A stretch of DNA of 64,000 nt, taken from the NCBI GenBank assembly GCA_016169945.1, contig JADLSH010000091.1, forward strand, positions 1,116,001-1,180,000. The letters run 5' to 3'. The position numbers and the translations under genes were made by a program. The DNA is from Trachythela sp. YZ-2020. Its lineage: Eukaryota; Cnidaria; Anthozoa; Malacalcyonacea; Clavulariidae. This document shows positions 31,563 to 42,881 of the stretch, piece after piece. The number at the start of each line of letters is the position of its first letter. Position 1 is the stretch's first letter. Under the pieces are notes generated by a model. That model searched no databases. It had not been told where the DNA came from and worked only from the letters and a program-made list of their open reading frames with translations.

Positions 31563-33302
31563 TTGCGAAATAGAGTTAATAGAATGAGGAAAAAGTGTCG
31601 GAAAGCGTTTTACGAAGCCAAGGTAAAGGATATTAAACAAAGTAAGCCCAAAGATTGGTGGTACGAGGTGAAACGTCGGTGTGGTCTTCCATCAGGATCA
31701 GGAAATAAAAATATATTCTCGAACTTAGAACACGACATTCAGGATCCCGTAACACTTAGCAATACGATCAATAACACTTTCTTGGAACCTATGCAAAACT
31801 ATTCCCCTTTGGATGACAATATTCTTCCTATGACTGAGAACAATGTCCCGATTGTGGTGACTGTAGAGGAGGTGCGGACACATCTACATCGCATTAAGTT
31901 GGGTAAATCAAGAGGTCCCGACAATTTACCAAATTGGGTTCTTCGGAAGTTTGCCGATGTTTTGGCAGCCCCAATTACAGTAATATTGAATTGTTCCTTT
32001 AATGAAAGACGGCTGCCTTTGGCTTGGAAGTTGGCAAATGTTTGTCCAATTCCCAAAAGTAAAAAAGTGTTGGACATTAACAAAGATCTTAGACACATCT
32101 CACTAACTTCAACTTTATGTAAAATTGCAGAGGACTTTGTAATTACGATGGATCTTAAACCGACGTTAATGAAAGGCATTGATCCTAACCAGTATGGGTT
32201 TATACCAGGATCAAGTACCACGTTTGCATTAATTTCCTTAATTCATCGCTGGTCAGAGGCAGTTAATAAGACGGACGGAACTGTGCGAGCACTCTTAACA
32301 GACTATCGTAAAGCGTTTGATCTGATAGATCACAATATACTCTATGAGAAGTTAGGGAGACTTGGGCTGAAATCATCGGTATTTAATTGGATTGTAGACT
32401 TCCTACGTGGAAGATTCCAAAGAGTAAAACTTAATTCCAAATGTTTTTCAATGTGGAAACCAGTCAGTGCTGGAGTCGCACAAGGGACAAAGCTTGGTCC
32501 ATGGTTGTTCCTCGTAATGATTAATGACCTTTCGATCTCAGATGACCAATTTATGGGCGACAGGATTAAACATGCTGATGACACTAATATTTATGAATAC
32601 ATCTCCTATCAAGTTAGTACTAGTTCCATTCAAGAAGCGACAAATTCTATTGTGGATTGGTCCCTACGTAACCAGTTTGAACGTAACCCATCAAAATGCA
32701 AGGAAATGGTGATCAACTTTCAACGGAGCCAGCCTGATTTCGCCCCCATTATGATACAAGGACAAACCACTGCTCGGGTAGAAAAGGCAACAATCCTTGG
32801 TTTGTTAATAACACAAGATCTGAAATGGAATGAACATGTTGACAAAATAACGACGAAAGCTGCAAAGCGTCTTTACCTGTTAAAACAACTCAAGAGATCT
32901 GGTCTTGACAGTAATGACTTGAAATGTTTTTATACTGCTTCAATAAGGTGTATCCTAGAATATGCTTGCCAGGTTTTCCATTACGGTTTACCAAAATATC
33001 TATCGGACATAATAGAAAGGATCCAAAAAAAAGCGATGCGTATTATTTACCCCGAGCTATCATATGAAGATGCCTTGAGTACTCTAGATATGAAGAACTT
33101 GTGGTCGAGAAGAGAGGATTTGTGTACTAAACTTTTTAAATTAATTGTTGACGATGAGAACCACAAACTTCACCATCTCTTACCTATGAAAGTTCCAGAT
33201 ACTTATAATTTAAGAAGATCAAAACAATTTCATATTCCTAACTATCGTACAAATAGATTTAAGGACACTTTTATAATATCAAGCCTTTTAAATGGAGAAT
33301 AG
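31563..33302 (+). CDS. LINE ORF2 reverse transcriptase (CR1/L2-like), 579-codon open frame
   Basis: Order of motifs: linker helices (RMRKKCRKAFYEAKVKD), GKSRGPDNLPNWVL, ANVCPIPKSKK, RHISLTSTLCKIAE, QYGFIPGSSTTFALI, TDYRKAFDLIDHNIL (first Asp of the active site), AGVAQGTKLGPWLF, HADDTNIYE (the YxDD-type catalytic pair, here HADD), thumb segments, and RAMRIIYPEL-like C-terminal sequence. The frame is open to TAG at 33,300-33,302, but the endonuclease half of the same polyprotein is broken, so the copy is dead. A short 3' UTR ends in (ATCT)n at 33,382-33,403. A different family from the 0-2 kb and 57-60 kb LINE. Confidence 0.93.
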   Translation: MRNRVNRMRKKCRKAFYEAKVKDIKQSKPKDWWYEVKRRCGLPSGSGNKNIFSNLEHDIQDPVTLSNTINNTFLEPMQNYSPLDDNILPMTENNVPIVVTVEEVRTHLHRIKLGKSRGPDNLPNWVLRKFADVLAAPITVILNCSFNERRLPLAWKLANVCPIPKSKKVLDINKDLRHISLTSTLCKIAEDFVITMDLKPTLMKGIDPNQYGFIPGSSTTFALISLIHRWSEAVNKTDGTVRALLTDYRKAFDLIDHNILYEKLGRLGLKSSVFNWIVDFLRGRFQRVKLNSKCFSMWKPVSAGVAQGTKLGPWLFLVMINDLSISDDQFMGDRIKHADDTNIYEYISYQVSTSSIQEATNSIVDWSLRNQFERNPSKCKEMVINFQRSQPDFAPIMIQGQTTARVEKATILGLLITQDLKWNEHVDKITTKAAKRLYLLKQLKRSGLDSNDLKCFYTASIRCILEYACQVFHYGLPKYLSDIIERIQKKAMRIIYPELSYEDALSTLDMKNLWSRREDLCTKLFKLIVDDENHKLHHLLPMKVPDTYNLRRSKQFHIPNYRTNRFKDTFIISSLLNGE

Positions 33303-33403
33303 TTCTCCAATGATTGCATTAATAGTAGATTATATAGATATATTTTTATTGTCATATTGTATATTTATATATTTTCGGTAACTATCTATCTATCTATCTA
33401 TCT
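33303..33403 (+). mobile_element. LINE 3' UTR with (CTAT)n tail
   Basis: One hundred AT-rich bases ending in five ATCT units, the tail of the LINE starting near 30.4 kb. Confidence 0.8.
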
Positions 33404-33925
33404 CCTCGCAGTAGTTTTCACAGCACACTGGCCATGCACAAGCGAATTTCATTGGCTGGCTAAAAATAATCATTTCGTTTCCTGCTCAAACAATGCCTGG
33501 TAATTTGATATTTTCAGCAATCATTGCCAAAGATCAAACATTTCAACTTTCCGCAACGATTGCCGAACGTATCGGGTTACAATTGCGTTGCTGCGCCAGA
33601 TATGAGACATGTGCGATTTTATCACTCGCACCGGCGACCCGTTAAATTTGACCCGTTGCGTTGCCGACGCGAGAAAAAAATCGCACGTGTCACCCGATCT
33701 TAAGAAATGTTTGGGATCAAGAGAGGTGTCTATTTTTTACTATGGTCACCGGATTTCCCCAGGTCTAAAATATTCATCCAAAGCACTAGGATGATAGGGT
33801 TGGGGTAGATGCCATATCAGCCACAGTAAGAGCAAGTTGAGCGCAAAATGAGCAACAGCAATGTGTGCAAAGGCAAAATGAGCAACAGCAAAAATAAGGA
33901 GGCAATCATGGCAACCAAGCCAAGG
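33404..33925. other. intergenic with small foldback
   Basis: A foldback at 33,608-33,690 (TGTGCGATTTTATCACTCGC against GCGAGAAAAAAATCGCACG). A short AAAATGAGCAACAGCAA direct repeat lies at 33,845-33,895. No gene. Confidence 0.5.
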
Positions 33926-34563
33926 CCACGGGTCAACCACCAATAAAACTATCAACTCCATGCTCGAAGTAAACTTGCTCCAAGTCCCTCTTTCTGTATT
34001 GTATTTTACATGACGTACGGAAAAATCGAAGGAGCGAAAGAGGGACTTGTCAAATCTGCACGCGGAACTACTTCTGGCTGCTAAAATTTGAGCAGCCGGA
34101 AATAGCCGGCCGGGGGGGATAAGGGAGTTCCGAATTCGATTGAATTCTTATTATATTGGCGTGACAGCGTGACTTATTGTCGATTCATATCGCAATTTGT
34201 ATGCAATGCGTTGTGAAGTGTAAACAGCCATAATAATTACAATTTCGTCTCAGAAGGAGAGATTTTCTTTAGAAAATTTATTCGTCGAGATCGACTTTTT
34301 CTGTTTCATTTTATGAAGCGGGAATTCTCATACTAATATACTATGTTGCAAGTAAACAGATTATGTCCATGTATTTTTTGTTGATCTCATTAGAACTTAA
34401 TAAATTGAACTTCCCAAGTGTGTAACGAAGTTCAAGCCTTCTTGCCCAAAATTTCAAACTTGTAAGTAATTGGCAATTAAACTTTGTTGAAATAGAATAT
34501 TTCTTCCTGAAGTTCGCATGTTCTTTTAGCTATCTATAATAGTAATAGACGGGTCTAAATTTA

Positions 34564-34963
34564 GGCCAATTGAAAAAAGTTTTTAGTTTTTCATCAGATT
34601 TTTTGAAAAACGTGGGGCGGGCGGGCGGATTTTTTTTTTTTTTATCATTTATTTTTTAATAGCGGAAGTAGTACAAACGGCCTTGATCAAGGATCCCTGC
34701 AACCAGATCATTATAAACATCATTTAAAGAAGAATTGTCTGGAACTCGTACGCCTATCCTGCGCTTCAAAACTTGTGTTCCTCTTCGTATTTGTACGACA
34801 ACGAAACTACGAAAGGCATGTTGAAACAATATGGCCGCCAACGTTCGGTTTCCGACTACTTCCGACTAATTCTGATTTAATAATAATAAAAAAAAATATT
34901 TCGGGCGGCCAATTTTTCAGGGGCGGGCGGCGATGAAAAACTAAAAACTTTTTTTAATTGGCC
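34564..34963. mobile_element. 400-bp Harbinger-like MITE with internal ORF
   Basis: TIRs of about 95 bp (GGCCAATTGAAAAAAGTTTT and its complement, then GGGCGG runs). TTA flanks both sides (34,561-34,563 and 34,964-34,966), the TWA-type 3-bp duplication of PIF/Harbinger elements. Nested in the 1.65-kb TIR element. Confidence 0.85.
34656..34841 (-). CDS. 61-residue ORF filling the interior of the MITE
   Basis: ATG to TAG, MAAILFQHAFRSFVVVQIRR at the start and AGILDQGRLYYFRY at the end. The middle (GTQVLKRRIGVRVPDNSSLN) alternates like a beta-grasp or ubiquitin-like fold, which is only an impression. It occupies exactly the non-palindromic centre of the element on the minus strand, so it may be a captured host exon. 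Not recognised. Confidence 0.4.
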   Translation of the reverse strand: MAAILFQHAFRSFVVVQIRRGTQVLKRRIGVRVPDNSSLNDVYNDLVAGILDQGRLYYFRY

Positions 34964-35580
34964 TTAAACTGTTTATAAATTACTGACAATAATTTGTATA
35001 ATTGTCCTACGCTTCGATGGATAAAATATATGAACAGTTGGCAGTCGCGTTCAATCTACTGCAATGAACGGAAATATCTGTGCGGGACGAAGCCCTTTGA
35101 ATTTCATCAGTGATTAAAACGATAACAGTTCTTTGGAGATTTACAAAACATTATAGATGTATATAATGTGTTTACCTGCATCAAAATATAAGAACATTTC
35201 TTGCTTTTTAATACAAATACAACACAGTCGACCTCCACGAATATATTTCTTTTACGGAAAACTTTGTTCCTTGTTTTGGGTCGCAACTTATATGATGAAT
35301 TCTCATTGTATTTTGTGAAATAAGCGCCCAAATATGTGAAATCAACACTAATTTAAGATTTCCAAATATCATCACGCCTCTCCTGGCCGGCTGAAAGACA
35401 GTTATTTCCGGCTGCGCAAATTTGAGCAGCCGGAAGTAGATCCACGTGCAGATTTGACAAGTCCCTCTTTCGCTCCTTCGATTTTTCGGTACGTCATGTG
35501 AAATACAAGATAGTGAGCCAACGCAGAAAGAGGGACTTGGAGTAAGTCTATGCTCGAACATGTTAGACCCGTGGCGAATG

Positions 35581-36935
35581 CCAAGGGAATATAAACTAAA
35601 AGCTAAAAACTCCAAGCTCTAATAGGATGGAAAAAGTAAAATATGACACGGAACAGACTCACCAATATCACATCAATTGTTGAGATGCTCTCGTAATCAC
35701 TTCCTTTGGGGTGTGGATGTACTGGTTATAAACATCACTTCTGCAGCGACCAAAGGCTTGCATGAGATAGTCAAGTAGACCTGCCCGGGCTACATGTCGC
35801 AGCAATGGCGCTTATTGGTGAATGACGGAGTGATTCTGCTAGAAATGTAGCAAATAGGCGCAATGTCCATTCGTCAGTGGGATGCATTGAGACGTGGACT
35901 TGAACAACAAGGGGATTGAGGAATACACGAAACGAGCACCTGTTGATGGACCTGTACAGGGAATGTGTTTGCGTCGGATGCCAGTCGTCGAAATTCCTTG
36001 AGTGATGTTTGTCAACAAAGCCGCAGCGGGAGACTGCAATGGCACCGGCGGTTAAGAAAAAGATTGTGCCACGTTACCTGCATCTAAGGAGTATTCACCC
36101 ATCGTAAAGCCGCGCCTTGTTCTATCAGCGAATTTGCCTGAGATCCCAAAGAACTCTGAGGAAAGAAGCGGCCAGTTGGGCCAGATGAGACGTATCCGAT
36201 GAACCCGCGGCATTCGCGTTTGAAGTTATCCTCGCCGAACTGTAGGGCCGTAGGCTAAACTCATTGCTGAGCACGAGGGAAGCTACGAATTCTGGCGACG
36301 GACTATTGACTATACCAGCAGACGACGAAGATATAGCTGCAGAAACCTACCCAACAGATTGGGGTGCGCTTGGAGAAGCTCTCGTAGAAGGCACGCGCGA
36401 CTGTTTCGAGTCGGAGACTGTCGAGGGCTCGAGGCTGAGACATACTTGATATAATCAACTTTTCCGAGCAAGTAATGAAGACTTACAGTAGCTAAGAATA
36501 AGTCACGCCGTTCGAAGAAGCCCTTTAAAATAAATTCTCAAAGTCGAAACGATTTTCCAAATTCTCGAGAGGCCCAATTGGTGTTTGTCGAAGCAATGAG
36601 CAAAGCAAATGCGTCTTGAAACCGGAAAACATGCAAAAAAACACCTAACAAACGGAAATCATGCCACATGACACCGCACCCAACCTGCGCAATATTTAAG
36701 GAGGAAAGCCGCTGGCCAGTAATCGCATCCCAGTTAGTCCTGACCGCCCTGCTTATGAAGCGTCGAAAGCGTCGTTTGATTTTCGACCGCTCACAATGAT
36801 TTAACTGGGCCTTTTCCATTACGGTAATTTCACCCGTGCGACCGTGCAACGAACGACCAATTTGAGTCATGTGAGGAATGCCTTACGTTCGTTTTTCGAA
36901 ATTTTAAAACGTGATTGGTTTACTTTTTAACGCAG
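35581..36935. other. intergenic
   Basis: Several 60-110-codon frames (35,839-36,045 minus; 36,264-36,449 plus; 36,538-36,870 minus) have no recognisable domain and no splice context, so none is called. 36,925-36,935 is a plausible acceptor (TTTTTAACGCAG). Confidence 0.45.
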
Positions 36936-37067
36936 GGTAATGAAGAGTTGATGGAAGCCAATCGCACAATCGATTTGCTCAAAAAAATTCTTAAACAACT
37001 CAAAACAACATTAAAAATCAAAGATAAAATGATATCAGAGTTGAAAACGGAAAATCCAGACATGGCG
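36936..37067 (+). CDS. coiled-coil exon 1 (UBAN/optineurin-TNIP-like?)
   Basis: A 44-codon phase 0-0 exon between CGCAG and GTAAAT: GNEELMEANRTIDLLKKILK, then QLKTTLKIKDKMISELKTEN, PDMA. Strong heptad pattern. Together with the next exon it resembles the coiled-coil rod of NEMO/optineurin/TNIP proteins, but no upstream or downstream exons are found, so it may be a fragment. Confidence 0.5.
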
Positions 37068-37183
37068 GTAAATATCGTTACGGTATTGATAATGTTAGTC
37101 AAACGTACCTGCAGCTTAACTTATAGTTTCAGGCATTATAATGTATCGTTCAAATTATTAAGTCGTGTTGAAAACTATTTTAG

Positions 37184-37366
37184 GTTCGTGGAAGCAATTC
37201 CTCCAACATGACAGAAGATGTCGAGATGTTGAGACAGCAAAACTCTCCATACGAAGAAGATATTGCCAAGGTGCGATCAGACCGAGAACAGATTCAAGTA
37301 GAAGGAAATAGGGCAAGAGACCAACCTACAGAGTTGAAGAGGGAAAACATGGTATTAAGTGAGCAG
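37184..37366 (+). CDS. coiled-coil exon 2 (UBAN/optineurin-TNIP-like?)
   Basis: A 61-codon phase 0-0 exon between TATTTTAG and GTACGA. It includes MLRQQNSPYEEDIAKVRSDR and ELKRENMVLSEQ. The L+QQ...YxEDF..ERSDRE pattern typifies the UBAN-adjacent coil of the NEMO/optineurin/TNIP family; here the Phe is Ile and ERSDR is VRSDR, so divergence or decay is evident. The family call is inferred from memory of the consensus. Confidence 0.48.
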
Positions 37367-38214
37367 GTACGAGGTTGTAGTGACAAAAGTTGAATATACT
37401 TTTGCCAATGATATTATAATTAGTTCTTTAGAATATTTTTCATTTTACCGTTTACCCAAATAATTGCTGAATACACTGCCATCAAAATCACGAAATCAAA
37501 TACGTCCTTTACACGGGTACGATCATTTTACAAACGAGGACTGGAACTGTCTATATTTGAGCCTTTTGAATGTAGTGTCCATGGGCAACAGCCTTGCAGC
37601 CGTCCCTTAGGCACACGATTTTACTGTGTTCGTACCATAGGCATAAATTCCTTTTTATAAGTACTGTAGAATACTTCAAAACAATCGTAACTCTCGCTGC
37701 CATATTTGTACTTACATGATTAAAGTGTAGTTCCCAGTGTTTTTTTGTTATGCCGTCAGTTTGAAATTTGCACCAGGGGTAATTTCACTGCAGTACTTTA
37801 CTTCCCTCTTATGCAGACCTTGTACTTTGTATGATACGATCACGTAGAGTGGTAAATCGGTGCTAAGAAGAGTGGTAGAGAGTGACAGTCCCCATAACTA
37901 TCATAAGATATTAGTTGATTCGATTAGTATACTTGACGCAGAGGCAACCAATGCAATTTGTCTGGTTATTAGTGTAGGAAATAGCATGTTTTGTGTACAA
38001 TTTGGATAAAACATTTTTGGCTCTTCATTTTTGAACAACCAAACAATTGCATTGTTAACTTCGGCTTCAAAATCTGAGAAGACCTTCGATTCTCTCCTGG
38101 CTATAAAGGGAATTCTCACTTTTGCACAAGGAAAGTGCAAAAAAAAGAAGACACATTTGGAGAAAGTCTATCTGAAAAGTAGCTAGCCTGTGGTGTCTAA
38201 TACTACGAAGTCAG
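37367..38214. other. intergenic, nothing recognised
   Basis: No coding exon or element boundary that I can support. Confidence 0.45.
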
Positions 38215-38960
38215 GTAAAGTTTGCGAGTAGTAATGACAAACTATCTTCTATCCGTAATCAGCAAACTGTGCGAGCGTTGCATCCTTAGGAAGTTAATAC
38301 CGAGTTCATCCAAGGCAGTATATTGGGATCTTTTCTTTTCCTTTTGTATGTCAACGACTTGCCTGACTTCCTCAGCGCTACAACAGCTATTGCTCTTTTT
38401 GCTGATGACGCCAAATGTTCCCGAGTGATTCGTAACCCCGAGGATTGTACTGGTCTTCAGCGTGATTTAAATTCATTGTCAAATTGGTCTAACAATGGGG
38501 ACTATCATTTAACAGCAATAATTGCGAAGTTATTTGAATATCTAGAAAACGACGCAGTCAGGTAGAACTCCCCACCGTTAGTCCCTACACCATTGATGAC
38601 CATCGACTTGCTTTGGTTCCCTCGCCAAAAGATCATAGTTAAAAATAAGCTCACATGGAACCTTCATATTTCTTCTGTTGTTGCTAAAGCCAACAAGACT
38701 CTCGGCTTTCTGCATCGGCACTTCGGCAGTTCCTATATTGGACCTGCTCACAGAAGATTACTGTATTTGTCATTGGTGCGCTCCCACCTAAGTTACGCTA
38801 AGTTACGCTAAGTTACAATTTGCCACTTGTAATTCGTAAATCAGCTACTTTTAGTTCTTTTAAAAATCGTAAATACAAACATTTCAATAAGTTAAATAAC
38901 ATTTTTGATACGGTCAGACTAAGTACGCGTGGAAGACAATATGTCCTTATTGTAGGTCTA
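38215..38960 (+). pseudogene. LINE reverse transcriptase fragment
   Basis: The segments FLFLLYVNDLPDFL, IALFADDAKCSRVI (catalytic ADD), LQRDLNSLSNW, KLTWNLHISSVVAKANKTL and SLVRSHLSYAK appear in order in several frames, followed by FSSFKNRKYKHFNKLNNIFD. Truncated at both ends, frameshifted, with an internal deletion after the catalytic box. A third LINE family in the window. Confidence 0.8.
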
Positions 38961-39854
38961 TTGGTAGTACTTCCTGCTGTTAGGGTCATGCGAAACAAAA
39001 AGGGAATTTTAGCTCTCACCTCCCCGGGAGCTTCTTCACTGTGCTTTACATGACGCATTTGCCTTCCGTTTTCCAGCAGTCTTTCTCGTAATAACCGTAC
39101 GCTCTTGGGCAAAGTGCATAATTATCTCGCCAACTAGATAGCTCGCCACTCTTATTTAAACCTGCCTAAAGAAGTCTCTGCCGAGGAGAGAGGAACTTTA
39201 GTATGTTTATTTCCTGTTATCGTAGTGTAAATTTTTTATCGTAAATTTTTGTTCGGGGTTTACCTTGTTGGGTTTTTGGGTCCGTTTGCTTATCTAACGT
39301 ACTCGCCTTTTGCTGTTTGTAATGTACTGTTTATTGTCTTATTTAACGTAGTATTGTAAATATTAGTGAGTTTGATTAAAGCGTCTTAATAATTAATTAA
39401 TGGCTATCACGATAGCCGCAAGAGACAAGAAATGCGTTTCATTTCTCGATTTGGCACTACTCATTCTTTCGGTATCAATGAGCGTTTCTCATACATTTAA
39501 CTCATATCTGTCCATGATTGCCATCAGCTGAAATAGACAGATATTGTACACCTCGCCTCGCCTCATATCATACATTGTTTCGTAATTTCTCCTATATTCA
39601 TGTCTTTTTGCTTTTCCTTCCATGTTAATATATTTTCTAATGTGATTTCCCTATTTTGTTTTGACTAAATCTATCTGATTGGTTTATTTTTTATCACGTG
39701 ATCGATATACAGTATAAAAGCACATGTTTTTCGCCGATCCATGCACGCTATACTAATTCTAGACGAAGCGCCTTCGCTCGAAACGTCGATGTTCTTGTTG
39801 AATTTTTCAGATAGTTTGATCCTAAAGACCTGAAGCTTATACTGTACTGTACTA
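38961..39854. other. intergenic with dispersed repeat copy
   Basis: 39,766-39,835 is a copy of the TTCGCTCGAAACGTCGATGTT repeat (others near 16.0 and 24.4 kb). No gene; 39,100-39,380 may be LINE 3' UTR. Confidence 0.5.
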
Positions 39855-40638
39855 CAGGGTGTATCAAAAAAAACTGAACAAAATTGAAATTGTTCTCAAC
39901 TTCGCGAAGCGGCTCCAGGTACGAAGTTTTTTATTAATATATATTGTTTGGGTATTTATAATGTAGAAAAAACAAAAAAATTCTGAAAGTTTTTCAAAAC
40001 CCAGGGGGGGTGTCTTGTCCAACAAATCAAAAATGGCTTGCGCACGAAATTTGAATGCTTAAAAGTTATTTTGAATTTGTGGGTGGAAAATGTGTTGGGT
40101 GTTGCATTGCTGTTCAAAATTTCAGAAAATTTGCTTAAGTGTAAGCCCTTCAAAACGTCGCGTAAACTTTCATTTTTAAGAAAAAAACAGCTTTTGCATG
40201 CTTAATTTACGCTTTTACCTAATTTGCATATTGTCTAGACAATATGCAAATTGTCTAGACAATATGCAAATTAGGTAAAGGAGTAAATTAAGCATGCAAA
40301 AGCTGATTTTTTTTAAAAATGAAAGTTTGCAGGACGTTTTGAAGGGCTTACACTTAAGCAAATTTTCTGAAATTTTGAACAGCAATGCAACACCCAACAC
40401 ATTTTCCACCCACTAATTCAAAATAACTTTTAAGCATTCAAATTTCGTGCGCAAGCCATTTTTGATTTGTTGGACAAGACACTTCTGAGTTTTGAAAATG
40501 TAACTTTCAGAATTTTTTTGTTTTTTCTACCTTATAAATACCCAAACAATATATATTAATAAAAAACTTCGTACCTGGAGTCGCTTCGCGAAGTTGAGAG
40601 CAATTTCAATTTTGTTCAGTTTTTTTTTATACACCCTG
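39855..40638. mobile_element. 784-bp near-perfect palindrome, Tc1/mariner-type MITE
   Basis: Tips CAGGGTGTATC and GATACACCCTG-type ends, flanked by TA. The inverted arms run almost without interruption to the centre at about 40,240, where GCATATTGTCTAGACAATATGC forms a further small palindrome. Differences between arms are a few substitutions and a C(A)GGGGGGG versus TTCTGAG patch. No ORF of note. Confidence 0.92.
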
Positions 40639-40744
40639 TATAATAATTATAAGCGCTACTTACACTGGCACCACACGTTTATGAATAGTTTATACATGCT
40701 TGTCTAACAACGTTCAACTATGCCAATTTTCTGCACCATTTAAC

Positions 40745-40860
40745 AATTAGATTATGAGCTCAAGATTTCTATGAGGTGATAGTTGATGAGGGCGAAGCCC
40801 GAAAGAACTGTCATCTCATAGAAATCTAGAGCGAATAATCTAATTGTTTTAGTAGAAACC
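40745..40860. repeat. short foldback element
   Basis: CAATTAGATTATGAGCTCAAG and its complement flank ATTTCTATGAGGTGATAG / CTGTCATCTCATAGAAAT around GGGCGAAGCCC. A separate perfect hairpin (CGCTACTCGCTATCT) lies at 40,945-40,984. Confidence 0.8.
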
Positions 40861-40997
40861 AGCAAGAAAACAGTATTTCAAAACGTTTTTCATAATTTAT
40901 TGAAATAAATTCGTTAAAAATCGCGCCGAGGAGATGGCTGTTTCGCTACTCGCTATCTATCGACAATTAGATAGCGAGTAGCGTAACCAATCAAATT

Positions 40998-42552
40998 ATT
41001 ATTATTATTATATTTATATTTAACCAGGATACCCACATCACCGAAGTGTTTTTCAGTGGGGTCCTGCAATTATAAATTACATTTAACAAAAATATACCAT
41101 GCATTATTTACAATATACACATAATTACATCTACTATATATATATATAAATACATAATTACATGAATATACATTCATGGAAAGATAGAAATGAAGAAAAG
41201 ATGAGAAGATGAGAACTATACACCTCGCTATACAGTGTGTATAAACCGTCTTTTTAATAACGATTTAAAGTTTGATATGGACCTAGCGTTTTTAAGTTCT
41301 TGCTCCAGATTATTAAAATCTATAGAAGCTAGATATGTCGGTCTTTGTTTTCCTTTGTTCGTCTTTGCTCGCGGTAGATGTAGATCGCTGCTTTGTCTTG
41401 TGTGATGGTCATGGATGTGTTCATTCTTTATCAGGTCAAAATCAAAGTCAATTAAGCCGTTTAGACATTTGTAGATAAACGTGCATCTGTGATTATGTCT
41501 TCTCTCTGTTAGCGTTGTCCACTTAAGTTTTCGTAAAGCCTCAGTTGAAGAATTTTGCGGATGTTCGTCCAAAATGATCTTGGCAGCTTGTTCTCAAGTA
41601 CTTGCAGTGAGTTCATTAATACCGAATTGTTCTTGTCACCCCAAATTGTGTCTCCGTAATCGAATAGTGGCAGTATTAACGATGTGTATAAAACACAACG
41701 TGTGTCCAGATCTAAGAATTCCTTTATTATTCGCAACACTCCAAGTCTTTGGTTGATCTTTCTTAACATATTGTCTATATGCTCATGCCAGGAGAAATCA
41801 TAGCAGAGAGTAACTCCAAGATATTTGAAGGATGTTTCTTGCGACACTTTTTGATTCTGGATGGTAATGTCTACGTTGGGAAGCATGGTTGACTGTGTTT
41901 TGTTGGCGAAGATCATAAATTTAGTTTTTTCGTTGTTCAATGTTAGGAGGTTGTTGTTGAGCCAATGTGAGAGTGAATCCAAGTCTTCGTTAATTTTGTC
42001 CTGCAGTTCAGTTGCTGTTCTCGCAGAGTAGTAAAGTAAAGTGTCATCAGCATACAGAATTCATTTACAATGATTCAAACATTGAGGCAAGTCATTGATG
42101 TACAGTAGAAAGAGTAGAGGTCCTAGGATACTTCCCTGTGGCACACCAACGGTCACGGATTTCGGAGTTGACATAATGTTGTTAATGGTTGTAACTGCTG
42201 TTCGTGAAGATAAATAAGATGTAAACCAGTTTATAACAGGTGTTGAAAATCCAATGTTCCTTAATTTTGTGATTAACAAGGTGTGATCTACCGTGTCAAA
42301 AGCCTTTCGTAAATCAATGAAAACAGCACCGGTAGCCAATTTGTTGTCGATATTGACTAGAATTTCCTCAGTAACCCGCGTTAAAGCAACGTTTGTAGAT
42401 AAATTGGGGCGAAAACCAAACTGTTCTGCAGTTATAACATTGTGCTCCTGTAGATACTTGTAGGTTTGTCTGTGAACTATACGCTCCATAATTTTGCTTA
42501 ACGTGGGTAAAATAGTGATAGGTCTGTAGTTGTTAGCTGATGTTGGGTCTAG
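40998..42552 (-). pseudogene. 5'-truncated LINE (CR1-like) in reverse orientation
   Basis: Reading leftward: [52 protein letters not shown] (active-site Asp), VGVPQGSILGPLLFLLYIND, then an in-frame TGA, then ILYADDTLLYY (catalytic YADD), LSHWLNNNLLTLNNEKTKFM, YLGVTLCYDFSWHEHI, a frameshift near 41,560, and KLKWTTLTERRHNHRC to the stop at 41,228. A 3' UTR ends in (ATT)n near 41,000. The start is lost at about 42,552, mid-RT. Confidence 0.9.
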
Positions 42553-42881
42553 TGCAAATTACAGCATTCGCACTAGATACTAGTATGATTCTACTAATAA
42601 GTTATAGTTTTTACCTATATCCAGTCCTATTCAGATATCAGTGGATAAACTAACATCATTCGCCTTTTACTCGCACTGCATGTACAGTGAATGAAAGCGA
42701 TATTCGGATGGGCCTAAATAGTCGGAGGTTTACGATAATTACAGATTTCTTATAGTGACGATAGCGTTCTGCTTGTGAAGCCAGCAGATATAGCTAATAT
42801 GCTCAAATGATCGTCAGGTTTTTGTTTCTATAGTAGCTTATAGTCATTTTTTGTTTTGTTTTGCAGGCAATTCAGGATATA
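42553..42881. other. intergenic
   Basis: Unique sequence between the truncated LINE and the next transposon; nothing recognised. Confidence 0.45.

Larger units (their letters stand above)
33926..35580. mobile_element. 1.65-kb TIR element with ~170-bp arms
   Basis: Left arm 33,926-34,115 and right arm 35,385-35,580 are inverted repeats sharing CTCCAAGTCCCTCTTTCTG, AAAATCGAAGGAGCGAAAGA and AGAGGGACTTGTCAAATCTGC. The interior is AT-rich and contains a nested 400-bp MITE. Ends are approximate because a 22-bp indel separates CCACGGGTC from the inner arm on the left. Confidence 0.78.

Noticed and set aside
36264..36449. 61-codon acidic frame as a gene
   Set aside because: No homologous motif, splice context or neighbouring exon; expected by chance.
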